64,000 nt of DNA from Agrypnia vestita. Its lineage: Eukaryota > Arthropoda > Insecta > Trichoptera > Phryganeidae. This document shows positions 1 through 12,329 of the stretch, piece by piece (the first letter of the stretch is position 1; the number at the start of each line of letters is the position of its first letter). The stretch covers positions 103,395 through 167,394 of the forward strand of contig JADDOH010023704.1 of NCBI GenBank assembly GCA_016648135.1, given 5' to 3'. A program made the position numbers and the translations under genes. The notes beneath the pieces were generated by a model. That model did no database searches. It was not told where the DNA came from and was given only the letters and a program-made list of their open reading frames with translations.

Positions 1-339
1 CACTTGACTGGATATGAAAAAATATCGCTCTCTGTACGTGCCATTTTTTCAAATGAATCAACCGACCTCTGCGTGTCCAACCTAGGTAGTTACGTACATC
101 CCATGAGTTCAATTTTTATTTTATTGAAGAAATCCACATTTTCATTAGTTTACTTAAATTACCATTTTACTATTTATGATTTAATTTTATTTTTTGGATG
201 TTGCCACCCATTCAACTTACTCTTAGATACATCTTTGAGTATCTATCACTTTTTGAAATTTAATTTGAAAAAAAAAGTTGTCATTAGTATATTGTATTGA
301 AGTAATAGGTGTTTTTATTTTTTTTATATATTTTATACG

Positions 340-498
340 CTTCAACAGGCCAAAGGGCCCAATTACAGAGCGAAACCCACAACAAAACAACCAGGCTTGA
401 GTAAATCGCGTACATTAATTGTCACCTCGCTGGGAATCGAACCCGGAGCCCTCGGTGTGAGAAACCAGCGTCATGCCCACTGGGCTACGAGAGCTGCC
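340..498 (-). repeat. tRNA-derived SINE
   Basis: Read on the minus strand, the head (about 497-424) is tRNA-like, with A box TAGCCCAGTGGGC (487-475) and a perfect B box GGGTTCGATTCCC (444-432). A non-tRNA body containing TGTAATTGGGCC follows, then an A/T-rich end near 320-340. The same TGTAATTGGGCC body string recurs after the SINE head at 60579. The cloverleaf is not intact, so this is not a tRNA gene. Confidence 0.7.
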
Positions 499-1554
499 AA
501 AAGTATATCAATTCATCCTAGTAAAACTCAATGACCTACTCAAAAGCACTTGACAATATATGACAATATAGACAATGACAATCTGACAAATACAAAAGTA
601 TTTGACAGATTCCAACTAGTACCTACATACTTGTGGAATGATGAGACGAGGACCAAGGATGGGACGAGACCCCAAATCACATTACATCTACTCGGGGAGA
701 CTCAAAAGGGTGTTATGCCAAGGATCGTCAATTGTTGTCTGCAAAGGTGTCCTTATCCGCACTCCGCATTAAAGATCTAAGAGACACTTATGTGTCAAAG
801 AGGTTCTCTCACTCGACTACAAGTCTATCGAAAATGTGAAATAAAATGCCAAATAGAATTGGAAAGCCCCTTCACGATAATTTCAGAGTCTCAAGAGAGA
901 GATCAAAAACCATGCGGTGGTCATCAAAATTCACTGCTTTACTCACTTAACACAAAATTCTTAGACCTATGTTAGATTGATTTACGTAAAAAAACAATGA
1001 AACTATTGTAGAGGAATATTATCATTATCTCTGTTATCTATTAAACTTAGAGCTACTATCGTTTCTTGTAATTTAGAAATGGGAAATGCTGGGGATAATT
1101 AATAAGCCTAGGCTCTGTTCCTACCTACCTGTCTTTGAGAGGATTTAAATTAATCAGTAAATTTCAGCGAAACGAGATATGTATTAGACCATTTATCACT
1201 GACAGGCGTCGTTTTCATCGAATATTTAAGTAACGAGGATAAATATATTACATTTTTACATTTAAAAAATTGTATTATATGTATGCACCCAATATAGGTA
1301 TTTGGTATATTTGGATGAAGCTACGACCGTAAGAAGAGGCGGGCAGCAGATGGATGAGACGATAGAGAATTAGCGATCTTTGAGGGAACGCGTATATCCA
1401 TGGAAACTCAGGCTGATGGAACTGGGATAGTTTTCACCTTTCAAGGCACCTGCATGCAGAACGACGTTTCAAGCATATAAAAGGCCTTAGATCCAGGAGA
1501 TTCAACTTTCAAGAGTTATTATAATTCATATAAGAGTACAACATAGAGTTTCAG

Positions 1555-1755
1555 TTCAGTTTCAGTGCCGATAAATCGCCGTTTACTAGGTCAATAACTT
1601 TTATAACAGCTTGCATCAAAACATAATTAATGTTAAGAATATTTACAGAGTTTATGAATAAGATAGCAACGAATACAATATTTTTTATGCAGGCCTTTAT
1701 CGTTACCTACCTCGCTAGGTACATAAAAATACCTTTTCTGAGGTAAGTAGCCATT
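1555..1755. repeat. Dispersed repeat pair B, copy 1
   Basis: Begins CAGTGCCGATAAATCG and ends with a conserved block running GGCCTTTATCGTTACCTACC then TCGCTAGGTACATAAAA and TTCTGAGGTAAGTAGC. The second copy is at about 28012-28240. A TATAAAAG box lies 80 bp upstream (1476), which would suit an LTR-type element, but no coding region or partner LTR is visible. Confidence 0.6.
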
Positions 1756-1799
1756 CCATTCATTGAGACTCCATTAAATATTTAATTTTATGGTTACGT

Positions 1800-1965
1800 A
1801 ATTAGAAGAATAAAAGAAAAATAAAGTAAAGTAATTTCGAGTAAAAAGTATATAAAGTAAATAAGAAATAAAGTAAATAAGAATGAAAACATAAGTAAAG
1901 TAAAGTAAAGTAAATTAAGTAAAAAGTATATACATATATGAACAAAAGTGTAAATAAGTAAATTA
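1800..1965. repeat. Low-complexity (AAGTA)n-like tract
   Basis: A purine-rich run of AAGTAAA units. It produces spurious hydrophobic open frames on the minus strand. Confidence 0.8.
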
Positions 1966-2562
1966 ATTCCAAGGTTGATAATATAAGAACAAGGTATAGA
2001 GCTAATGTAAATACAGTATTGTTCATTTGAGCATCTCTTCCAGCTGATTTCTCCCAATATTGAATAGCCATTCACTCAGCAATACACGGTCGCAACAAAT
2101 GAGGGATCTAAAAGACGCTTGGAAAGGTATCTAGTGATGGTTAAAACTATTATTTTAACCGGTTACACGACAACCGAATCTTTGTATTATAATTAAAGAG
2201 ACACATACGGTGCCTCTATACGTTATATACAATCAAAATAAATAGTTATATCAAATCTACAATTAAAAGCGTCCGTAGCATGCACTCATAATAAGAAGAA
2301 ATGCATATTATAAAAATAATTTAAAAGGAAAACACAAAAAAGACGATAAAAGAGGCGTTCGTCAACGACGAAAAAATTTTTTTCTTCCGAAAATAATATC
2401 ACACGGCAGGTGCATACAAAAAATTGAGATTTATATCTAAGCGTCGACGATTGGTAATTGATTTTTCGTAATTCAACGGGTACACTAGACAAAAGTGAAA
2501 TTTCAAAACAAATGGAAATCAGATGTAAATCGTGTAACTAGTTTAGATAGGAGTTTTGGCCA

Positions 2563-2607
2563 TCTTTCCCTGCGTCTTCGTGTATCACACGAAGATACAG
2601 GGAAAGA
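2563..2607. repeat. Short near-perfect palindrome
   Basis: Arms of 21 nt (TCTTTCCCTGCGTCTTCGTGT and its complement with a two-base difference) with a 3-nt centre. No related copy in the window. Confidence 0.85.
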
Positions 2608-4719
2608 GACGTGCGGATAAGAAAACGGGTAAGAGTAGTCGAGTGATCGGTGGACGGGTAATCGTTGCACGGACGCGGTAGTGAATCAAAACGGCCGAGT
2701 CATTAATATGAGAATCTGTTACACACGCACAAAAGGTTACACATGTATGAAACGAGACCCCATTAGACGAGCATTAATTACAGAACATAAATTATTAATC
2801 TCGTTAATTTAAATCAGCGCTTCAGGTGAAATATTAGCCGGAGGATAGCGAATCAAATATTCTGGTGAATGACTCGAGCAAAATGAACACGTACCTGATT
2901 CCAGACGGCGCGTTCGTTTTTCGCTGAAATCCGAGCGGGATTAGCTCCGCTCGACGGAGATAAAAAATGATATTTTAAGCTGCCAGAGATGCGCGAGATT
3001 TATGTTATGACGCACGTCATTGAGTGCAGACCGCACGTTTCACGCTGTGCGTAATTTAGAAACAGCGTGTTTACAAAGGCTCCATAAATATGTCGGCGGA
3101 ATAATGGTATTCGTCTTCGATAAATTCATTTGCATAGATAAAACTAAATGAAGCAGTTTAATGGAAATAGAGAAAGTGTTTGGGGACATTTCCGAAACGA
3201 GCGTGCACGTGCGGAGCGCGGAAGGCGGAAGAGGGACAGGAAGAGTGCGCAGATCGGTTCGAGCTCGGTCCACACGAGCCGTGCACGAGCCGGATAAAAA
3301 ATCAAAGATAACATATACTTTCGCCACACGTCGCAAACGCTAATAATTTGATATTTATTAATTAATTTAGAAGTACACGATTTGTTCATGACAGGGACAC
3401 ATCCAAGTACGTACGATTCATCAGTTTACCATTTTTTCAATTTACTTTGTACTAGATACACACAAGTTGAGTTATTTTCTCATTACAATAGTTTCGAGAG
3501 TCCCTCCCATAAGATGTGATAAAAGCCCCGCCCCTCTGCCCGAATAGGTTGACAACACACTGTAATTAGCAGCGGTGTGCAGTCAGTATATTGAAGCGTG
3601 AGTTGTGCGTAGACAAATATTTTGAAAAAAGAAAACCGAAATGAAATGGGCATTTTGTAATATTCCTATCATAATTTTAAGTACATTATTCTGTCAGAAA
3701 ATGATTTCATTTAAATTTTTGTTTTAAAATACACGCTCATGCTTCAATGTACTGACTGAGCGCGTCTGTTATTTAGAGAAATTATTAATTAAATCCGATG
3801 ATGAGGCGCTGCTCCTCTCTAAAGTATGGTATCGATAAATTTTTTAAAGTGTGTTCAGTACAAAGTTTAGGTAAGAGTAAATCAAAATAATCATGTTGCA
3901 CCACGATGTTACTGTCATATCAATTAATAAATTCATTCATGACAGTCAGTAGACGAGTGTTACCAATATTTAAAAAGATATTCACTAGCAAGATCAGCGA
4001 GATTTTTTACGAAGAGGCGACATGGTAATTTGAACAAGCTAAAAATGATAATTTAATCAAACGATGGGGCAACTCTCCTTTCGCAGCATCCGAAGAGCCA
4101 TCGGAGATCAGCCAGAGAAGATAGCTCCGAGGTCGACGGGCGGATTGGAAATTGGAACGGCAAAATCTGTTTTACGGCGCCAGCTTCATCAAGATGACAT
4201 TTTCTGCCTTTAGCGAGAGTCGAATTCCAACAAATCGAATTCCGGCAAAGCATTATTGTACATCATTGTAAGGGGTGAGCAAACCAACCCTGGTGAAAAT
4301 AGGACTTTTGTTCACCATCCACTACATCACTCGGAATGAAAACTGGAAGGATATTTTTAGACAAAGACATGTACAAAGATTAATAACTGCATCGTGATCA
4401 AAAGCATTATTGTAAATAAGGAGACTATCCAGAATGGACAATAGAAAAATTCATTTTTGCTGATAATGGCTCAAATGTAATCAGACGTCGTACTGCAGAC
4501 TTACAGATAAGCCGCGTCCGTGACCATTGAAAAGTGGTTGTGTTTTGGTTCAATACACTCAGTGGTTATTACTGGCATATAATAATAAACACACATAATA
4601 TAATCGCATATAGTAATGCAATCAATTTCAGGGACGTGTGACGAAAATCTATGTAGAAATTAGATTGATTAGGAAATTAGGAGATAATGTCTGTTTTTAG
4701 CATACTAAGGTTCGTATAT

Positions 4720-4830
4720 GTGGAACGTGTGAGTGAGGAGAAGATGGCAAACAAAATGTATGATGCGAGCGTTGCGAAGAACAGAGGGCGTGATCAGTTG
4801 GACCAGATATTGAGCGACGGGCCTATGCCT
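4720..4830 (+). pseudogene. LINE C-terminal fragment
   Basis: Frame starting 4720 reads VERVSEEKMANKMYDASVAK, then NRGRDQLDQILSDGPMP. This is the pattern (GHVERMSEER...RGRP...DQI) seen near the end of many insect non-LTR retrotransposon polyproteins. It is a short, unattached scrap; the clade cannot be fixed. Confidence 0.5.
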
Positions 4831-5224
4831 ACAACAATGGTAAAATGAAAGGGAGTGCAAGAATGGTACGCTAGGACAGAATAATGTGAAGTACCTACTA
4901 TCCTCTCTGTGGCTTGAAACGGCGCGAAGATAGATTAGATAATTATTAATAAATAAAAAAATACAGCGAGAGTGACCGACCCTTTTAACAATTTTTTATA
5001 TGTAGGTGTGTCCTGAGAACACAATTACTGGAATTTGTCCCCAAGGGGATAATTAATTATGATAATATTCTATGTTCATGGGAAAATACTTGTGATGTCT
5101 CTAGCACGGCCCTTCAAATAAACAAAAGGTTTTCAGATTAGGAACATGTACAGAACTTTCAAAATTTGATAATGTGAGGATGTTCTTACGATGGAATTGT
5201 ATTGCCGAACATTGCATGTGTAGA

Positions 5225-5345
5225 GTGATCACTTAAGCCAGCCCGTACAGGTTGTAAGCCCTGGGCTATCCTATAAAAAGTCTTCCATAAATGTTTCTCA
5301 CATAAATAGTTTCGTCTCTTCGAGACTTCTATAATGTATCATAAT
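5225..5345. repeat. Copy of the AGTGATCACTTAAGCC repeat family (degenerate)
   Basis: Shares AGTGATCACTTAAGCCAGCC, a TCTTCCATAAAT-like block and CGTCTC...GACTTCTATAAT with the elements at 27835, 54296 and 60148. It contains several indels. Confidence 0.6.
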
Positions 5346-6180
5346 TCGTTTCCTTCTAATTTACTGAGACATAGTATTTCCTTAAAATATAATTTATTTA
5401 TTTATTTCTCAGTTTACAAACACACTACACATATCGAGTGAACGTGTGCATGTCCCTTTCTATAAATTATATCAAATCCACGCGGTAAAAGAAATGACAG
5501 ACAGTGACGGAAGATGTCTGACGTGTGACGCGAAGTGTGCGGTACAGACTGTTCCGAAACGCTGGTTAACAAGGTCAAAACCAGAATTGCTAATGCAATA
5601 AACGCACAAGTGTTACACGCTCCGATCTAGTGTTTGATCTCGGTCGCTCTTCCTCGCAAAGAGAATAAATTCATTTGTATTAAGTTTTATCAAATCCAGG
5701 GAGAAAGGATTTGCCGGCGGAAGATGTGGTTTCGTTACCCGGTTACGCCGACGATAAAGTTGTATTGGTCAAACAATACAGCCGTTTTGCTTTCTTCGAG
5801 TTTCGCAACACTTCGGAAATTCGTGTGACCATGCGATCTATTACAATAATAATAAAAACACTTATTTGGATTGTGTTCTGCTATAATGTTTAAAACAACA
5901 CTAAACTAAAAATTGAGATATTTGAGTAAGTTAAAGATTTGATAGCTTTGATATATATATGATAAAACGTAAGTGCGCGCATCACTTTAAAGTGTAGCAT
6001 GACTTAGAGAATTTTTAAATAATGAAATTTTATGATATACTGGAGAACATATTTATATATTTAATGCTCCATTAGAATATTTCTTTTTAACTTATTGCAA
6101 AATTATTTTCAATCAGCGAAGCAACTTATTTTATCTCTGCCAGTAATGATTTTTTATTTAATTTAAAAAAATAAATTGAG

Positions 6181-6228
6181 GATGAACGCGTTGACGTAGA
6201 ACTAGTGTTCTACGTCAACGTGTTCATC
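6181..6228. repeat. Short near-perfect palindrome
   Basis: Arms GATGAACGCGTTGACGTAGAAC and complement (one mismatch), with a 4-nt centre. Confidence 0.9.
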
Positions 6229-6916
6229 AAACGTATTCGTCAAACATCAATTGATGTTCAGAGTTATATTTTCTTTGAATATAATTATTAATCTTCCAGT
6301 CTCCATCTTAGCACTAAAAAAGAAAATATTTAAACTTATTTTTATGGCAAAGTTTTGTATGCAAAAATGTTTTTTATATTTAAAAAAAGTGAAAATGTGA
6401 TGCTGTTTTGCCCTTCTTACTGTAGCTAATAGAAAACTTCTTGTAAATAAATGTGACATCTATGTAGATTTTTTTTAAAAGAGTTGAAATTAAAAAAGTC
6501 TAAAATGACAAGTTTATAATTGTACCATTGTCTCTCGGGAACAATGGTCACCTTGGAAGCGTCAGAGTGTTGGTTAGGTCATTCACCCTTGATGCAGAAC
6601 CGAGCGCCAGGTATACGTGTGTGTGTGTGAGGTTGAGTGGGTGGGAGAAAGTGTAAAATGTACATACAAATCTAAATAAACTAAACAAGTTATTATATTT
6701 TAAACTTTAACACAAGATCGATTTTACAGAAGGATTACTGTCTGATCTCGTTCGGGTAGGGCGGGGTCGAAAACTGGATAACAATTCAATTAAAAACAAT
6801 TGATTCATTTAAATTCAATCACAACAGAGTTGGCCACTGTTAACCAATACGCTTGCCTTGAATTTTTGATCTCTCGTCTAATCAATACAAAAAAAACTCA
6901 TAAAAACGAAGTTTTT

Positions 6917-7391
6917 ATTATACTCCCTTTCTTATTTGTAGTGTTTCCAATTTGATATTCTATCAACATATTCCTCTTGCTTTAAGTTCATGTGGAAAAT
7001 CTATTCCATGTATATTATTATCCTTAAAACTTATAGAATATTGAAAACGTAATAATTGGTATAGGGGGGCATGGCGTCGGCGAAACCATCTGATCGGACC
7101 CGTGGTTCGAGTCACGATTAGTTTAAACAGGTTTCGCGCCCTCTCCACACATCGGGCTCCTTTCTGATTTGTATGGTTTCCAATTTGACAAAACCGTTAA
7201 AATTTCAAAAATCTAAAATTATGCTATAATTAAATTTTTTAAACGAAAATTTGTTAGATCATTTTTATCGTCGCCACGATCTGCCTGCAAAGTTTCAGCT
7301 CCATTGGATCACGGGAAAATGGTTAAAAATCGATCCAAAGTATTTTCATCAGACAAGCAGACGCCACGAATTAAAAGAAAGGAAGTAAAAA
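6917..7391. repeat. Dispersed repeat pair A, copy 1, with pol III-like B box
   Basis: About 475 bp, nearly identical to 26603-27080. Starts ATTATACTCCCTTTC and ends GAAAGGAAGTAAAAA. In the middle, a GC-richer block has TGGCGTCGGCG (A-box-like) about 30 nt before GGTTCGAGTC (B-box-like). It could be a SINE or a SINE-bearing composite; no coding capacity. Confidence 0.75.
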
Positions 7392-7985
7392 ATAGGCATA
7401 TTCTCTAGTAAAAAAAGTAATGGAACCTACTCAATTACTTGCCTTAAATTTATGAACAATATATTAGAATTTTCCCCTACAATTTACCGTATACAAACAT
7501 CCCTATTAATAAAATTATCAGCGTCATGTTACATTGTACACGATAATTAATTAACACGAGGGAAACAACGAAAATATTTTACATACTCCGTTGACAGTTA
7601 TGGTGATGGCGAACGAAAATAATGGGCGCAATTTCTCGTGGGTATTCAGTTCCGAATAAATCGCTTAAAAGTGAGATAATCTACCGTTGGTAGTTCGCTC
7701 CTAAAGAGTTCACACCGAATTACGTTAATTACGGCCAACGCGGAATATGGCCCAATTTCAACACCCGCCGGCCGCGCGATTTGTCGGCTGATCCAGTCGG
7801 CTGGCGCATCCAAGTTTTGCATCAACTCTTGCAGCGCCGATTAACAAAAAGGATACTTTATCCGGGACACGTGTTCCGAAAATGTAAAAATAGGAATTAA
7901 ATCAGTCTGACAAGTGTTCATGAAGTATTTAAGGCCTTTTTTAGTGCAATATTAAGCATTTTCTTTTAAAAAAAAACTTTGTAAA

Positions 7986-8518
7986 TATACAGGATGTACC
8001 AGACCTAGCAGCAGAAACTTGGCCGGTAGATTCCTGACTAATATGTTCAAGCAACCATGGCCTAATATCAATAGTTATGGAGATATGCAATGTCAAAGAT
8101 TGCATTTTTTATTTCAATATTTCTGACTTATTTTTTGCAAAAAGTTGAACTATCATTAAAGTAACTAATATCGATTATGAATAATTCATTTGCTTCAATA
8201 CAACTTAAATAAAATGATAAAAATCTTGTAAAAAAATGCTTTTTTTCAATTTTTGCAAAGTTTTTATCATCTTATTCGACTTGTATAAAAGTGAATGAAT
8301 TTTTCATAATCGACATAAGATACTGTAATGATAGTTCAATTTTTTGCAAAAAATAACTAAAATAATAAAAAATATTGAAAAAAAAATGCAAACTTTGATA
8401 TTGCATATCGTCTTAACTATTGATATTAGACCATGGTTGTTTGAACATTTTAGACTCATAAAATAGTCAGGAATCTACCTGCCAAGTTTCTGCTGCTAGC
8501 TCTGATACACCCTGTATA
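7986..8518. mobile_element. Full-length foldback element (533 bp, TIR TATACAGGGTGT)
   Basis: The whole unit is one long imperfect inverted repeat: TATACAGGATGTACCAG ... TAGCAGCAGAAACTTGGC at the left is mirrored by GCCAAGTTTCTGCTGCTAGC ... ACACCCTGTATA at the right, and pairing continues to near the centre (about 8240). The ends begin with TA, compatible with a TA target as in Tc1/mariner-type MITEs. It has no coding capacity. Interior strings (TTCGACTTGTATAAAAGTGAA) are related to 30690 and 61785. Confidence 0.85.
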
Positions 8519-9354
8519 ACTGAGTTATTTTGATTTCATTTTCAAAAATATCTCAGTTGTGTAATTCAAAAAATATTTTTGAATTTATACTTCTTTTAGC
8601 GCGTTCAGGGTGTGTCGCACTGAGACGTTATTTCTAAGACATATTATCTCTTTAGCTATCACAAATCAATAGTTACATTTGTATCGCTTCGAAAACAAAT
8701 ATAAATAATTTAACTACATTAAAGTGTTATCAATTATACTACTAGACATCGTTTTATTGTTTAATATAATATTTTTAACCAATATGTAAATATCAATTAT
8801 CACAATTACGCCAAAGCATGACATTTATCGCGTGTACATTGTACATGAGTGCAAGTTACTCAATTTTTGTATAAATGATGAAAATATGTAGATTTTTTCC
8901 CTAAACAAATCGAAGTTATTTATAATTAACAAACGGCGCATTTTATCAAAAAAAAATCGTATGTCGTATGGGTTAGATGTGAGCAAAATTTTAATAAAAT
9001 AAGTTACGTGCTTCACCAGTCTGAAAAGAAAGATAGATAATGATGAAATTCGGTTAAAAATTCACCACCACACACGCTTGCTTCAAATTCCTGTAAATCA
9101 GACAATTTTTGGAAGTTTTGAATAAGTGACGGGGCAAATTAATTTCAAAAACGTTTTTGAAAATGTCAAGGTGGCGTAACTTCTCAAGAATTTTGCATTT
9201 TCTTCATCAAATTTAGCAGTGACAAGCTACTAGATTCTTAAAGAGTTAAGGTTATTTATTACTCAATTACGGTCGTCAGACATAATTATGTGTTTTTGTT
9301 GTTTCGGGAATTCTCGGAAGAAATAATCAGTTCGGCTTACACCTCCGCCGTGAT

Positions 9355-9405
9355 AGGACGCTCTCCTGATGACGCTGGATAAGGAAGGCTTCAGCGAAAC
9401 GTCCA
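9355..9405 (+). ncRNA. Hammerhead-ribozyme-like core (candidate)
   Basis: CTGATGA (9366-9372), a GC stem candidate CGCTG...CAGCG, then GAAAC (9396-9400) followed by GTCC. This order and the CCTGATGA...CGAAACGTC wording resemble type I hammerheads known from Penelope-like retroelements. Pairing at stem II and stem III is imperfect, so activity is doubtful. No Penelope coding region is nearby. Confidence 0.3.
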
Positions 9406-9519
9406 GATTTGCTTTCCAGTGAAATATAATACGGTTCGAATAAAATATCCGTTTTATTTAACACATAAACAGCTACTAGGTTTTTTTCGAAAATTTATCG
9501 TGTACCACAAATGAATTCA

Positions 9520-9905
9520 CCACGGGAAAAACAATGAATGTCGCTTTTTTTGTGAAACTGACCTTTTAATGCAATCTGTTGACTTTTTGGGGTATTATTT
9601 TATACAAAAAAATCAGAATCGGGTAAAACCGTCGTGGTCCGCTGTAATAGTTAAATTTATATCTGTTTATCCAACGCAAGAAACAGGAATAACCGCCCAC
9701 CGAACGTCAAAAAAAGTCGTTATCAATTTGACAGTATATACATTTAATATACATACGTACATACATAAAATATGTTTATACAGTAATAAGTTGATTCAAT
9801 ATTTATATAAAAAGAGCATTAGTGAGAGAAATATGGTCTTTGAAACTACAAAAAACTGTTTTTCTCTAAATAAACATTTCTTGACATTCATTGTTTTTCC
9901 CGTGG
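9520..9905. mobile_element. MITE-like element with perfect 23-bp terminal inverted repeats
   Basis: CCACGGGAAAAACAATGAATGTC at 9520-9542 is repeated exactly inverted at 9883-9905. The 340-bp interior is AT-rich and non-coding. Target duplication is not clear. Confidence 0.75.
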
Positions 9906-9959
9906 AGTCTTCAAATATGGCCAAAGAAAAGCTGTATCACAAGGCAGACTTTAATTATT

Positions 9960-10240
9960 TCATGGAGATATTGAAAACGGCGCACCCTAATGTCGGGCGC
10001 AACATTCCCTCGGAAGCGAGCACGAGAGAGTAACCTCTCGGGGGGCAACAACAATCGCGGCCCACTTGCGCGGCGCGGGCCGGTGAAAAATACCCATTCC
10101 GCCCAACAGTGAATGCGGAGATTACCCGCTTTGGAGGCAATTTGCATTATTAATTGTAATGTGGATCACACGCCGTTAAATATTCATTTTTCCGTGTCGG
10201 GTTTCTAGCGAAAGTAATGTCACGACATGTTTTTATTAAT
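9960..10240. other. GC-elevated non-coding island with an octamer site
   Basis: GC-rich, repeat-free block in AT-rich surroundings, followed by ATTTGCAT (perfect POU octamer, reverse form) and ATTAATTG at about 10139-10157. Possible regulatory DNA; inference only. Confidence 0.3.
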
Positions 10241-10917
10241 ACGCGTGCGTACGTGGACTAACATATATTCTTACTAAATTTATATTCGTGATACAACTTA
10301 TTGTTAGTCTCGTCTCGCTTTTATTATTTTCGCTGGTGGTAAAATTAAACATACATTTATTTATGTTACATTTTTTGATTCACACTGGTTTACAGTAAAA
10401 CTGATATGATAATAGTATGTTTACCTTAATTTTCAAAATATTTTTTTTTACTTTCTCTCATAGTTTGAAGTTTTATGAATTTGAATCGTCACATTAAAAA
10501 TTTCTATAATTAGCTGAGAGCGTGGTAGATGAATTTTTAAATGGCTTATTATGAATTTTTAAATGATTTTTTTAAGAAACAAAATTAAAGCTATTTTCAA
10601 ACTGCTTTGGAGGAAGAAGGAGAAGGACCTTTGTGGGACGGCACATAATTCCGCCATTTTCAAATTTTCGTAGTAATTTGTTAAAAATTATTAACTAATG
10701 TACGCCATAATCAATAATAATAAAACGATTCAATCTATTTTTTATTTTTTGATGCCTCTAGGTGGTTTAATCCCTTAATACAAACGAGTAAAATGTCGTA
10801 TCTTTGAACTTGATTATTTTCTTTTTCTTCAAACACAATATATTAATTATTATTTTGATAGTTATTGGCTGAGTGATGACCTTCCGTCTATTCCGTAATA
10901 TAATTTTATATTTTTAT

Positions 10918-11275
10918 ACTAGCTGTAACCCGTCAAAAATGACCGTACTTTTACACGACAGTTCCTAAACAATAAGTATTTACTTATTTATAGCCCGCAA
11001 TTGTGTATTTATAGCCAAAGATATAGTAATAACGACTTTTTTTATATATTCCCTGACGGCGATTGGGCGGAACATGAAATGGTTCGCGTCTTTGCTAGGT
11101 CCTATTATGTACTGTATTTTTGACAAATAATGCAGGCTCAGCGATGGCAACATCGCTACCGTTGCCGCCTTCGGGTTTGATGGCCCGGGGTTCGAGCCCT
11201 TATCTCCGGCTGTTTAATTTCGTTTCTTTAGCCGTGAATTTGAAGTAAATTACGGACGTTAGACGAAATTATTGT
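10918..11275 (+). repeat. SINE-like family 2, copy 1
   Basis: Begins TAGCTGTAACCCGTCAAAAATGAC and has GTCTTTGCTAGGTCC. A tRNA-like part GATGGCCCGGGGTTCGAGCCC (B box GGGTTCGAGCCC) is followed by TCCGGC, then GAAATTATTGTTCTTGAT. Related copies are at 18973 and 28764. Confidence 0.65.
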
Positions 11276-12199
11276 TCTTGATTTTAACATATACATTTTC
11301 AACAGTACAAGTATGGCATTAAATTACAATGTAAAAACATTTTTTGTCTCGTAAGGGAGTAAAATGTTACAGAATATACTTTTTTGGTGGAGAAATTAGA
11401 AACAATTAATTAAATAACTAGAAGCAAATAAATTTCAAAATTAAAAGAATTTATACAAGATATAAAATTATCGCACAGGTATAGGTAGGTACATAGGTTT
11501 TAAAGGATAACAAAGATAATAAAGAGTAGCAATAGTCCTACTTGTTAAATTGTAATTGCTGTTGTCAGTGGCGTGCAGTGGGTATAAACTTAGGTTATGC
11601 TGTGACCGACTAATATACCTATATTAAAAATATATATACGCATATACCTGTAAGGGTATAAACATTAAAAAAAAAATTAACTATATATAATGAACTATTT
11701 TGAGTAGCTTCAATCCACAAAAATAACTGCACTATAAAAGAAGTATTGTAAACAATATTTCCTAAATAAATATTTTATATAGGCATAGCTAATACGGCGA
11801 AAAATTTCAATATATTTCGAAGACGATTTATATATAATTAAATCGGGAACAATACGAATTTCAGATATACGTTTCTTTTCACAAAAATAAATCAAACATT
11901 TTATGATATCATTATGATATGACAGATAACAGATGGTATTTGTCGTATTCGTATTTACATTTACCATAGAAAAGACATAAAATTTACACCGAAAGTTTTG
12001 GGTGGAATTTGTAAAAAATAACATTTCTGCATGACGTGCGCCTGGCATAGGACCTTTCGAAGAAGGACGCTATTGCACAAAACTCGCAGCATTAAAAATA
12101 CACGGTTTTTTTCTCGACTTGACCATATCTGTGGAACAAATTGGTCGGCGAAATAAATGAAGAATTGACACGAAGTTAAGCACAGAAAAGTCGTAAATA

Positions 12200-12329
12200 A
12201 AACTTCTAGCCGTAGGACGAATTACGGCTAGAATTTTAAATCGAAAAAAAACAGATACGTCACGTTAAATGGAAACGTCAGAAATGAAACTTCTAGCCGT
12301 AGGACGAATTACGGCTAGAATTTTAAATC
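12200..12329. repeat. Direct repeat of a 43-bp hairpin unit
   Basis: The same 43 bp (AAACTTCTAGCCGTAGGACG ... TTTTAAATC) occurs at 12200-12242 and 12287-12329, identical, 44 bp apart. Each copy contains an 11-bp-arm hairpin TTCTAGCCGTA/TACGGCTAGAA. Confidence 0.9.

Noticed and set aside
1794..2075. Hydrophobic minus-strand frames looking like membrane proteins
   Set aside because: Translation of the AAGTA low-complexity tract.
9569..10033. 154-codon plus-strand frame
   Set aside because: It runs across a TIR element and into a GC island, has no recognisable domain and AT-biased composition; chance frame.
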